From: Kribbella pratensis
GTDB taxonomy: Bacteria > Actinomycetota > Actinomycetes > Propionibacteriales > Kribbellaceae
Assembly: GCF_004365355.1 (NCBI RefSeq)
Contig: NZ_SODP01000001.1
Location: 3,396,476 to 3,460,475 of the forward strand
Reading direction: 5' to 3'
DNA: 64,000 bases
In this document: piece by piece, positions 17,645 to 25,314 of the stretch
Layout: the number at the start of each line of letters is the position of its first letter
Numbering within the stretch: position 1 is the first letter of the stretch
Program-made: the position numbers and the translations under genes
Notes under the pieces: generated by a model
Databases searched by the model: none
Told to the model about the DNA's origin: nothing
What the model saw: the letters and a program-made list of their open reading frames with translations, nothing else

Positions 17645-18526
17645 TCAGAACTTGGTCGAGTGGCGAGGCGTGGTCAGCGCCTCGAGTGCGGCGACGAGGC
17701 TCTCGATCGGCGCGGCAGCGGCCGGCCACCCCGGGCCGGCGAGCAGGAACGGGCTCCCCGTCTCCCGCACCCGATTGCGGAGCTTGAGTTGCCCGGGCCG
17801 ACGGATAGTTGCCCAGAGCACCACCGTTGTGGGATCGGTCCGCGCAATCGCTTGCAGAACGGCGCGTTCGTTGGCGTCAGGTCCGACGACGACCACTGGA
17901 CGGCTGCGTTCCAGCAGAGCCGTCCGGAGGACGACCAGGGGCAGCGTGTGACGTTCCGCCGGCGAATGCACGAGGAGGATCGGCCGATCCTTGTCCGCAC
18001 TCAGCTTGCGTAACTGCAGGTATCGCTCCGCCGAGGTGGTGACTGCTGCCGCGAGAACGAGCTCGATGTCAGTGCAGTCCCCGGTCCGTCCGAACCGTGT
18101 TTCGAGCGTCCGGAACGCAGGCGAGACGAGCGTCGTCCAGGTCTCCACCGCTCCCCAGTTCAGGAAACACTCGACGAGGGTGTCGGTGAGTTCGGTGACG
18201 GCCAGCGACTCGGCCGCTTCCAGCAGCCGCTGAGTGCGGTGGGCGGGATGCCCGGTCGTGGCATCGCCGCCGAGACTCAGCCGTGCCGCGTCGCCGGCCG
18301 AGACTCCGCGGGCGATCAGCTGTTGCACGCGGCGGAGCCGCTTGATGTCCGCGGACGTATACCGGCGGTGACTTCCGCTGGTTCGCCCGGACGGGCCCAG
18401 GCCGTATCGTGCCTCCCAGGTGCGCAGGGTGACCGCAGGGATTCCGAGCAGCTCAGAGACCTTGCCCACCGGCAGCACGGTTGCTGCCCGTGCGGTGCCG
18501 TCGATCGCCGAAGCCCGGGATCCCAT
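17645..18526 (-). CDS. MerR-family regulator with CarH/LitR-like cobalamin-type domain
   Basis: 293 residues. Residues 17-85 are a MerR winged helix (VTLRTWEARYGL, then HRRYTSADIKRL) of the CarH/LitR type. A helical segment (95-170) and a Rossmann-like domain (175-285) follow, as in B12-dependent photoreceptor repressors. The cobalamin signatures are eroded: the Wx9EH region reads F...EL, and the DxHxxG-like loop reads ERHTLP. It may therefore work without B12 or sense something else. ATG at 18526. It is flanked by qcrB and the sigma/anti-sigma pair, and tandem 11-bp repeats of the kind this family binds lie near three neighbouring genes. Confidence 0.87.
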   Translation of the reverse strand: MGSRASAIDGTARAATVLPVGKVSELLGIPAVTLRTWEARYGLGPSGRTSGSHRRYTSADIKRLRRVQQLIARGVSAGDAARLSLGGDATTGHPAHRTQRLLEAAESLAVTELTDTLVECFLNWGAVETWTTLVSPAFRTLETRFGRTGDCTDIELVLAAAVTTSAERYLQLRKLSADKDRPILLVHSPAERHTLPLVVLRTALLERSRPVVVVGPDANERAVLQAIARTDPTTVVLWATIRRPGQLKLRNRVRETGSPFLLAGPGWPAAAAPIESLVAALEALTTPRHSTKF

Positions 18527-18602
18527 GACCCAAGAATCTCATGTGCGGATGGTCGTCACACCACAACCCGCGGCAAGCGACGTACCGTCCGCCGACCCGG
18601 GC

Positions 18603-19307
18603 TCAGCTCGGGAGGGTGCCGCGGATGATGCTGTCGTGGGAGTGCTCAGGGTTACCGTCGTTCGGTTCCAGGGAGACGTCGACGATGCGGTAGCCCTCGG
18701 CCGTCATCTCGGTCGGTATCTGGAACGTCCCGCCGCTGCGCGGGTTGAGCACTCCGAGCGAGACCATCCGCTTCCCGTCGACATTGATCAGCCAGACCTC
18801 GTAGAAGCCTGGGGTCGTGGCGAGACCCGAGGCCGCGACCTTCAACTCGTTGCCGGCAGGCGAGCGGATCAGGTCGGCGTTTCCGTCACCGGTCTTGCCG
18901 GCCAGCGGCTCCAGTCTGATCACCGCCTCGACCGTGTTGGACGGAGCACGATCTCGGTCGGTAAGCAGCAGCGTGCCGGCCACTCCGGCGCCCAAGCCGA
19001 GGACTGCCGCCACGCTGGCAGCGAGAGCCAGCGAACGGCGGGTAAGACCGCGGGACCGAGTCCGGGCGTGATCGAGAGCCTCGCCGACGGGAGTCGACAG
19101 GCCGACCTCGCTGCGGATCTGGTCCCAGACGTGAGCCGGCGGGAGCTCGAGCCGAGGCAGTTCGGCTCGTACTTGCGCCACCTCCTGCAGCTGCGCCAGG
19201 CTCTCGCGGCAGCGATCACACAGCCGAAGATGGTCGGCGGCGCCGGGGTCCGGAGTACGAGCGTCCAATGCGAGCTCGGCGAGTAGCTCGTCGTCAAGAT
19301 GCGTCAC
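18603..19307 (-). CDS. RskA-like anti-sigma factor
   Basis: 234 residues. The N-terminal zinc-binding anti-sigma motif H-x3-C-x2-C is at His26, Cys30, Cys33. A single membrane helix (about residues 100-120) precedes an extracytoplasmic anti-sigma-K domain (PGFYEVWLIN, then ...NPEHSHDSII at the end). Such proteins hold their ECF sigma inactive at the membrane until proteolysis. GTG at 19307 overlaps the sigma stop (GTGA), fixing the start inside a longer open frame. Its partner is the sigma factor directly upstream. Confidence 0.93.
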   Translation of the reverse strand: MTHLDDELLAELALDARTPDPGAADHLRLCDRCRESLAQLQEVAQVRAELPRLELPPAHVWDQIRSEVGLSTPVGEALDHARTRSRGLTRRSLALAASVAAVLGLGAGVAGTLLLTDRDRAPSNTVEAVIRLEPLAGKTGDGNADLIRSPAGNELKVAASGLATTPGFYEVWLINVDGKRMVSLGVLNPRSGGTFQIPTEMTAEGYRIVDVSLEPNDGNPEHSHDSIIRGTLPS

Positions 19308-19924
19308 CCCTGCACCTCCTTCAACCGGTCTCGCAGCTGGATCAGTCCGCGCCGCACGTGGCTCTTGACCGTGCCCAAGGGTAGGTCGAGCGTCTCGGCG
19401 ATCTGCGGATAGGTCTGATCTTCGTAGAACGCGAGCCTGAGGATGGTTCGGCGCGGGTCCTCGAGCCTGGCCAGCTCGTCGGCGAGTACGACGCGGTCCA
19501 CGGTGTGGTCGTCGACATGTGCCGGTGGGGAGCCGGCATCCACGAGCCCGATCGCGGCCGACGAGTTGCGTTGGTCGCGACTCCGGGCGGCCAAGCGGTC
19601 CGCGATCCGATGCCGCGTGATCCCGGTCAACCAGGCGCCCAGGGACCCGTTGGCCGGATCGAAGGTAGCTCTGCCCCGCCATGCCGATACGAACACCTGC
19701 TGGGTCACGTCTTCGGCATCCGGACGGTCCTGGAGACTCCGCAGCGCCAGCGTGAAGACGAGACCGGACCAGCGGGCATAGGCGTCCGCAAGGCTCTGTT
19801 CGTCGCCGTCCGCGAAACCCTTCGCGATATCGGCCGGCGACGGTGCATCGGCCTCGGCGCTGGTCACGGCTGGAACTCTAGCTCCACTGGTCGCCGGTTG
19901 CCGAGACGATGCCGGCCACTGCAT
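19304..19924 (-). CDS. ECF RNA polymerase sigma factor (SigK-like)
   Basis: About 206 residues from ATG 19924, or 187 from GTG 19867; neither has a strong ribosome site. Region 2 is DAEDVTQQVFVSAWRG with the following W-L-T-G-I-T-R, and region 4 contains QTYPQIAETLDLPLGTVKSHVRRG. The frame is open to 20344 but that part lacks sigma homology. It is coupled to a RskA-type anti-sigma and follows a fasciclin-domain gene; in Mycobacterium, SigK-RskA control fasciclin-domain MPT70/MPT83, so the same regulatory unit is likely here. Confidence 0.92.
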   Translation of the reverse strand: MQWPASSRQPATSGARVPAVTSAEADAPSPADIAKGFADGDEQSLADAYARWSGLVFTLALRSLQDRPDAEDVTQQVFVSAWRGRATFDPANGSLGAWLTGITRHRIADRLAARSRDQRNSSAAIGLVDAGSPPAHVDDHTVDRVVLADELARLEDPRRTILRLAFYEDQTYPQIAETLDLPLGTVKSHVRRGLIQLRDRLKEVQG

Positions 19925-20081
19925 CGTTGCGTTCACGGGGCCGATGACGAGCCGAAGCAGCCTCGGGCAGCGGCCCGCGGTGATCCGAGACGGCGCATGG
20001 TCATGACACTCTCCTCCGGCGCAGTACTTCCTGGACAGACATTCCGCCCCAGAACCGGTTCCGGATGCACGGATCGTCAAG

Positions 20082-20103
20082 CAACTTGTGCAGAACTTAC
20101 GCA
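20082..20103 (-). promoter_or_regulatory. 11-bp tandem direct repeat, putative CarH/LitR-type operator (site 3)
   Basis: Plus strand reads CAACTTGTGCA then GAACTTACGCA, two adjacent 11-mers differing at only three positions. It lies in the 341-base gap between the fasciclin gene end and the sigma start, the only clear signal I see in that gap. Together with sites 1 and 2 it links the sigma operon, qcrB and the sortase operon to one regulator. Confidence 0.58.
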
Positions 20104-20265
20104 CAACCGGTCGGGTCGGAAACTGAGAGGCGTGATCGTCGGGCTGACCAGCGCCGGACCACAGGTGGGATCCGGTGAGCCCCTCGTCCGTCGTGTTTCG
20201 GACCGGCCGCCGTGCAACTGACGCTGCGCGGCGGCCACCGTGGCACGGCGCGGTCCGCGACGGTC

Positions 20266-20931
20266 TCAGATGTCGGCCGGACGGAGGACCAGCCAGATAC
20301 CGTGGGCGATCTGACGGTTTCCCTTGTTGATGTCGAAGGCCCACGGGTTGATCAAGGGATTCGCGTCATTGCGGTCCGCATCGATGAGCCGGACCAGCCG
20401 GCAGCGCCTGCTGAGGACATCGACCTTGATGGTCCCGCCCGGCAGAGCAGTGGTCAGCTTGGCGCCGTCGGACCGCAGGGCGGTTCTGCGGTCGATCGTG
20501 ACGCCGGGGATGACGTGGTACAGCAGGACGGATTCGATCGTGCCGACACCGAGCAACCCGGCCAGCGCAGCGAACAGCGCGCTCTCGGAGCGGTACGTCT
20601 TCCCGGTGAGGTCCTTGGCCAGGACCTGGAACGCGCGGTCGCTGGGGAGGAACGCGGTGAGCCGAACAGAACCGTCGGTCAGCACCTTGACCGGACTGTT
20701 CGGCTTCGCGGCGAGGACGGCGCCGACCGCCTGCGTCAGCACGTCGTAGTCGTTCCAGTTGCGGTCGAAGGTATCGCCGTCGGCGGCGAGGACACTGGCC
20801 AGGCTCCTGGTGCCCAGCGGACGGCTGGCACTGGCCGGCGCCGTGGTGGCGACAACACTCGTCGCCAGCATTCCGATCGTGACGGCTGCTGTGGTCAGGT
20901 ATCGACTCAGCGGGCGTGAAGGCATGCGCAT
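20266..20931 (-). CDS. Secreted fasciclin-domain protein
   Basis: 221 residues with a signal peptide (residues 1-36, ending A-S-A) and one fasciclin domain containing LTAFLPSDRAF and the IESVLLYHVIPG box, typical of MPT70/MPT83 and other adhesion-related secreted proteins. No lipobox or membrane helix is visible, so it is probably released or wall-associated. ATG 20931 or 20925, with AAAGG upstream. It is upstream of and co-oriented with sigma and anti-sigma genes, a likely output of that sigma factor. Confidence 0.92.
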   Translation of the reverse strand: MRMPSRPLSRYLTTAAVTIGMLATSVVATTAPASASRPLGTRSLASVLAADGDTFDRNWNDYDVLTQAVGAVLAAKPNSPVKVLTDGSVRLTAFLPSDRAFQVLAKDLTGKTYRSESALFAALAGLLGVGTIESVLLYHVIPGVTIDRRTALRSDGAKLTTALPGGTIKVDVLSRRCRLVRLIDADRNDANPLINPWAFDINKGNRQIAHGIWLVLRPADI

Positions 20932-21017
20932 CGGACCAACCTTTCGGACGGGAACGACTGTCTCAGGGCAGCCGCTGTTGTGAGGTACTTCTCCACCGCC
21001 GACAGGTCCGGATGCGC

Positions 21018-21548
21018 TTACGGGCCGGATATCTGTTCCGGCCGGTCGGATGACCCCACGTCCGGCTCCGCGGTCAACTGCTCGCGGTAGGAACTGAACG
21101 CGTCGATCGATGCCGCGAGGTAGCGCTTCACGACCTCGAGCTCCGCCGCTGTGAAATCCGCGGTCGCCGTACGGTGATGAAGGCCCAGCGGCTGGAAGAA
21201 GCGCCCGGCGAGTTCGAGGCCGGACCGGTCGTAGCGCACGATCACGCGGCGTCGATCCGCGGTGTCGCGCTCACGGCGCACATGACCGTCACGCTCGAGC
21301 CGATCGATCAGCGTCGTCACTGCTCCGGTACTCAGCCCCAGCTCGGCCGCGAGCCGACCGGCCGTCATCGGCCGGCCCTCATCGGCCACCAGGATCCTGA
21401 GCAGAGCCTCCACGTCCGTGCCATGGATGCCTTGGCGCTGGGCAAACAAATGCGCTATCCGCTGGCCCTCCGCGATCAGCAGCTGGACCAGTCGGACCAG
21501 CTCGTCCCGGCCCTCGGCAGGCCGCGGCTCAGACTTGCGCGGGCTCAC
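21018..21548 (-). CDS. MarR-family transcriptional regulator
   Basis: 176 residues with the MarR winged helix: LAAELGLSTGAVTTLIDRLERDGHVRR and the D-x-R-R wing sequence DRRRVIVRY. GTG at 21548 has a strong AGGAGG eight bases upstream; the frame is open further 5' into the divergent gene but that is spurious. It diverges from an MMPL exporter, and a perfect palindrome sits between them, so it probably represses both and is released by a lipophilic compound. Confidence 0.92.
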   Translation of the reverse strand: MSPRKSEPRPAEGRDELVRLVQLLIAEGQRIAHLFAQRQGIHGTDVEALLRILVADEGRPMTAGRLAAELGLSTGAVTTLIDRLERDGHVRRERDTADRRRVIVRYDRSGLELAGRFFQPLGLHHRTATADFTAAELEVVKRYLAASIDAFSSYREQLTAEPDVGSSDRPEQISGP

Positions 21549-21562
21549 CCGACCTCCTAATG

Positions 21563-21577
21563 TCTTGATAATCAAGA
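21563..21577. promoter_or_regulatory. MarR operator palindrome
   Basis: TCTTGAT-A-ATCAAGA is a perfect 7-bp inverted repeat with one central base. It lies 14 bases upstream of the marR start and 41 bases before the exporter start, in the position and with the sequence style (ATCAAGAT) expected of a MarR operator. Its AT-rich sequence stands out in this high-GC context. Confidence 0.7.
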
Positions 21578-21618
21578 TACTTCCTGATCGAGACTTCTGA
21601 TCCCGTCGAGGAGACACT

Positions 21619-23682
21619 GTGCCAGGTTCAGGCTGGTTCCTTCGGACCCGACGCGTTTCCTTCATCTTCGTCCTCATCGGGCTCGCCTTTGCGGCGGCCG
21701 CGCTGCTGGCCCCGGCCGCGGAGGAGGCCGAGCCGCGTTCCGCCACCGGTTTGTCCACGTCGGTCGAGTCGGCGCGGGTCGAACAACTGCGCGCCAAGTT
21801 CCCCGGCTCGGACACATCGGCTGCCTTGATCGTCTTCAGCGGATCAGAGGGTGCCGCCTTGAGCCCCGCGGACCAGACCGCGGCACGCACAGCGGCCGCC
21901 GGCCTCGGAGTCAAGGTCCCGGTGCAGTTCGCCGAGAACGGCAAGATCGGCCTGGCGATCCTGACCCTGCCTGCCGGGGACGACGAGCAGATCACGCGGA
22001 CGGTCGACACCCTGCGTGAGAACCTCAGGAACCTTCCCGACGGGTTGCAAGCATCGGTGACCGGCCCAGCGGCCTTCACCACCGACCTCAGCCGGGTCTT
22101 CGACGGCGCCAATACCCGGCTGATCCTGGTCACGGCCTGCGTCGTTGCCCTCCTGCTGCTGCTGACCTATCGCAGCCCGGGACTTGTTCTGATCCCGCTC
22201 CTCGTGGTCGGACTCACCGAACAGGTGACCACCAGCGTGTCCGAGCAGGTTCTGTCCCGGCTCGGCATCCCTGCCGGCGGTGAAGTGTCCGGCATCGTCA
22301 GCGTGCTGGTCTTCGGCGCGGCCACGGATTATGCGTTGCTCCTGATCGCGCGCTACCGCGAGACACTGCGCTCCGAAACGGACGCGCTGACAGCGATGCG
22401 CATCGCCGTACGGCGCGTTGCCGAGCCGATCCTGGCGAGCGGCGGAACGGTGATCGGTGCGCTGGCCTTCCTGCTGCTGTCCAGCACCGAGACCCTGCGC
22501 GGCATCGGGATCGGCTGCATGATCGGCATTGCGTTCGCCGTTGTGTCCGGACTGGTCGTCCTGCCGGCCGCCCTGGTCCTGTTCGGGCGCCGGATCTTCT
22601 GGCCGTTCGTCCCGCGCGTCGGTGAAGAGGCGACCGAGGGCAAGGTGTGGGGCCGGCTCGGAGCCATGGTCGCCCGGCGGCCTGCCCTCGTCCTCACGCT
22701 TTCCGTCCTCCTGCTGGCGGGCTTGGCAGCGGGAGGGCTCGGCGTCCGCACCGGCCTGGCAGACAACGAGCAGTTCCGGGTCGAACCCGAGGCCGTGCGG
22801 GGCGCGAAGGTCCTCGCGGAGGCCTTTCCGGCCGGTGCGACCGACCCCGTCGAGATCGTCGGACCGGCCAAGGACGCCGTTGCGACCGCGAAGCTCATCC
22901 GCGAGGTCGACGGAGTCGCCGAGGTCAGGCCCGTGCAAGGCAACGGAGAACTGACCGGGTACGACGTCATACTGTCGGCCGAACCTGGCAGCGATGCCTC
23001 GTTCACCGTCGTACGAGAGCTTCGGCAGCGTCTCGATCAGGTCAGTGACCAGGTGCTCGTCGGCGGTGGCCCGGCCGAGAGCCTGGACGTTCAGGCCGCA
23101 GACCAGCGCGACCGGTTGCTGATCATGCCCCTGATCCTGATCCTGGTCGGCGCGGTCCTCGTCGCGGTCCTGCGATCCATCCTGGCGCCCGCCCTGCTCC
23201 TGCTGACCGTGATTGCATCCTTCCTCGCGAGCTTCGGGGCCAGTTGGCTCGTGTTCGACCACCTGCTCCACTTCCCGGCCCTCAACGGTTCAGTGATCCT
23301 GCTGTCGTTCCTCTTCCTGGTCGCACTCGGTGTGGACTACAACATCTTCCTCAGCACCCGTGCTCTGGAGGAGACACGCACCGCGGGCACCCGGGCGGGG
23401 ATGGCCACGGCGCTGCGGGTCACCGGCGGCGTGATCACCAGCGCCGGTCTGCTCCTCGCCGCCGTTTTCGCGGTCCTGGGTGTGCTTCCGCTGATTACGC
23501 TCACCCAGGTCGGGATCATCGTGTGCGTCGGAGTCCTACTCGACACTCTGCTGGTCCGGACTGTCGTCGTACCGGCGCTGGCCTTCCTGCTCGGAGAGCA
23601 CTTCTGGTGGCCGGCGACGCCACGGAGACAAGAGCAGTCCGCCGTCCGGGATGCCGGCGGCGAGGTGCCGAGCATGCGGTAG
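21619..23682 (+). CDS. MMPL-family RND-type exporter
   Basis: 687 residues in two repeats: one N-terminal helix, an extracytoplasmic loop (35-165) and five or six helices, then a second helix, loop (about 385-490) and a final helix bundle. Each bundle has the MMPL core motifs, including GAATDYALLLIARYRE and VALGVDYNIFLSTRALE, whose Asp-Tyr pairs carry protons. These transporters export lipids or drugs using the proton gradient. GTG start with GAGGAG upstream. Divergent from and probably controlled by MarR. Length is typical of single-gene actinobacterial MMPL proteins. Confidence 0.93.
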   Translation: MPGSGWFLRTRRVSFIFVLIGLAFAAAALLAPAAEEAEPRSATGLSTSVESARVEQLRAKFPGSDTSAALIVFSGSEGAALSPADQTAARTAAAGLGVKVPVQFAENGKIGLAILTLPAGDDEQITRTVDTLRENLRNLPDGLQASVTGPAAFTTDLSRVFDGANTRLILVTACVVALLLLLTYRSPGLVLIPLLVVGLTEQVTTSVSEQVLSRLGIPAGGEVSGIVSVLVFGAATDYALLLIARYRETLRSETDALTAMRIAVRRVAEPILASGGTVIGALAFLLLSSTETLRGIGIGCMIGIAFAVVSGLVVLPAALVLFGRRIFWPFVPRVGEEATEGKVWGRLGAMVARRPALVLTLSVLLLAGLAAGGLGVRTGLADNEQFRVEPEAVRGAKVLAEAFPAGATDPVEIVGPAKDAVATAKLIREVDGVAEVRPVQGNGELTGYDVILSAEPGSDASFTVVRELRQRLDQVSDQVLVGGGPAESLDVQAADQRDRLLIMPLILILVGAVLVAVLRSILAPALLLLTVIASFLASFGASWLVFDHLLHFPALNGSVILLSFLFLVALGVDYNIFLSTRALEETRTAGTRAGMATALRVTGGVITSAGLLLAAVFAVLGVLPLITLTQVGIIVCVGVLLDTLLVRTVVVPALAFLLGEHFWWPATPRRQEQSAVRDAGGEVPSMR

Positions 23683-23686
23683 ATGG

Positions 23687-24520
23687 TTAGTGGCGTCGTT
23701 CTATGTGGGGTTTGAGGGTGCCGTCGTAGAGGTTGGGTGGGAGGCCTTGGAGTAGGTCTGGCAGGTGGAAGGTTTGGAAGAGGGACAGGTCGAAGAACGC
23801 GACCGCGTGGACGATCGCGGTGGCCGTGAGTGTGAGGACCTGGATCTGGAACGCGCGGTGGATGTTGTCGCGGGGGTCTCGCATGTAGACGGCGAACGCT
23901 GGTAGGCCGTTGGCCTTCAGGGGGACGAGGTACTGGTCGCCGGGGCGTTCGGCCGGGCAGTGGGTGGAGATGAGGCGGCCGATGTCGCGGGCGCCGCGGA
24001 ACCAGGACGTGAACGGCGGCATCTCCCAGATCGCGTCGTCGGTGAAGAGCGTGACGATCGCGGGTACGTCGTACTGCTCGAACGCCGCGCGATACCGGGT
24101 CAGCAGAGCGTCGTCCGGGACGACGGTCGGCGCCGCGACGACCGGCACCGGACGTACGTCGCCCAGCAGGGTCGTGACGCGAGCAGCCGGCCAGCCCTCG
24201 ATGTCGTGGAGGATGGAGGCGGCCCGCTCGCGTGGTGGGATGCGTTGCAAGGCGGCGATCAGGCCGAGGTCGATCGGGCGGCCGTCCATCAGATGCTCGG
24301 GAATCGGCTCGAGCCAGAGGATCTCCGAGCTCTCCGACAGTGGGCTCTCCGGATGCGCGCTGGGAGCGGCCAGGTCGGAAGGCAGCGGACGGGTCCCGGC
24401 GCGAGCGAGGCAGGCGAGAGTGGCATCCGCGTAGTTGGATACTCCGCCCGCGATTGGGACGGCTTCCGTGATGGAGCCGAGCATGCGGTAGCAGTGCGCG
24501 ATCAACCGGGAGTCGTCCAT
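23687..24520 (-). CDS. SigG-like ECF sigma relative with eroded sigma regions and SnoaL-like domain
   Basis: 277 residues. The start (DDSRLIAHCYRMLGS) and middle (PLPSDLAAPSAHPESPL, then LIAALQRIPPRERAASILHDIEGW) match the SigG-type (TIGR02960) sigma family, and the C-terminal half is the SnoaL-like domain seen in it. Most of region 2 is missing: about 25 residues replace the usual 60-70, and the region 4 recognition helix after LLGDV is lost. It may not act as a sigma factor. ATG at 24520 has GGAGTAGGT upstream. It lies 17 bases after a tetR gene on the same strand. Confidence 0.75.
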   Translation of the reverse strand: MDDSRLIAHCYRMLGSITEAVPIAGGVSNYADATLACLARAGTRPLPSDLAAPSAHPESPLSESSEILWLEPIPEHLMDGRPIDLGLIAALQRIPPRERAASILHDIEGWPAARVTTLLGDVRPVPVVAAPTVVPDDALLTRYRAAFEQYDVPAIVTLFTDDAIWEMPPFTSWFRGARDIGRLISTHCPAERPGDQYLVPLKANGLPAFAVYMRDPRDNIHRAFQIQVLTLTATAIVHAVAFFDLSLFQTFHLPDLLQGLPPNLYDGTLKPHIERRH

Positions 24521-24537
24521 ACCTACTCCATCAGCGG

Positions 24538-25302
24538 TTAGTTCGGGGCGTGCCTTTGTTCGATGGTGTCGAGGAGCCAGGCGAGGCCTGGTTCGAAGCT
24601 GTCGGGCTGGGCGGCGAAGCCCTCGCGCAGGAGCGGGGCTATGTGCGGGTGGTCGCCGCTCTCGGCGCGTTCGGTCAGGTAGGTGTTGACGGTCGTGGTC
24701 CACTCCCGGGCGGCGTTCGGATCCGTCGGTACGGCGCGGCGCTGGGCGGAGATGCGGGTGACGTAGCCGACGGTGTAGTCGTTGACGGCTGTCGCGATGC
24801 TCCAGGCCTCGTCCGCGGTGATCGACAACGGCGCCAGCGCGCGGATCCACTCGTCGAGGACACGGAGGGTGTTCGGTCCGAGCTGGATGCGGTCGACCAG
24901 CAATTCGATCGACCACGGGTGCGCCAATCCCTGATCCCTCGTACGCCGGGCGATCGCCTCGAGCGCACTCCGCCAATCGTCAGGCAGGTCCGCACCGAGC
25001 ACGCTCTCCCCGGCGAGCTGGTCGAACATCAGGTCGAGCAGGTCGTCCTTGCTCGACACGTGACCGTACAAACTCATCGGCCGGACGCCCAGCCCCGCCG
25101 CGACGCTACGGATCGAGACGGCGTCGAGCCCGTCCCGGTCCGCGATCTCGATCGCCGCCAGCACGATGGACTCCCGGGTGAGCGTCCGGCGCCGCGGCTG
25201 GCGATCGTTCCGCGCCCAGACCGGTCCCACGGGCTGGGCGTTGCCGTCGGGTGACGAGGGAAGCGCCATGTCGGGCATCGTACGACCCCGGTACGCCGAC
25301 AT
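24538..25302 (-). CDS. TetR-family transcriptional regulator
   Basis: 254 residues. A disordered 35-residue lead precedes the TetR helix-turn-helix (LTRESIVLAAIEIADRDG, then VAAGLGVRPMSLYGHVSSKDDLL); the ligand-binding domain is of the TetR_C type with W-S-I-E-L. Starts at 25302, 25278 and 25269 are possible. It follows nuoH by 12 bases on the same strand, so the two are probably transcribed together. The GATAC-GGT-GTATC dyad upstream of nuoH is a plausible operator. Confidence 0.88.
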   Translation of the reverse strand: MSAYRGRTMPDMALPSSPDGNAQPVGPVWARNDRQPRRRTLTRESIVLAAIEIADRDGLDAVSIRSVAAGLGVRPMSLYGHVSSKDDLLDLMFDQLAGESVLGADLPDDWRSALEAIARRTRDQGLAHPWSIELLVDRIQLGPNTLRVLDEWIRALAPLSITADEAWSIATAVNDYTVGYVTRISAQRRAVPTDPNAAREWTTTVNTYLTERAESGDHPHIAPLLREGFAAQPDSFEPGLAWLLDTIEQRHAPN

Positions 25303-25314
25303 CGAGCCGCCCGG

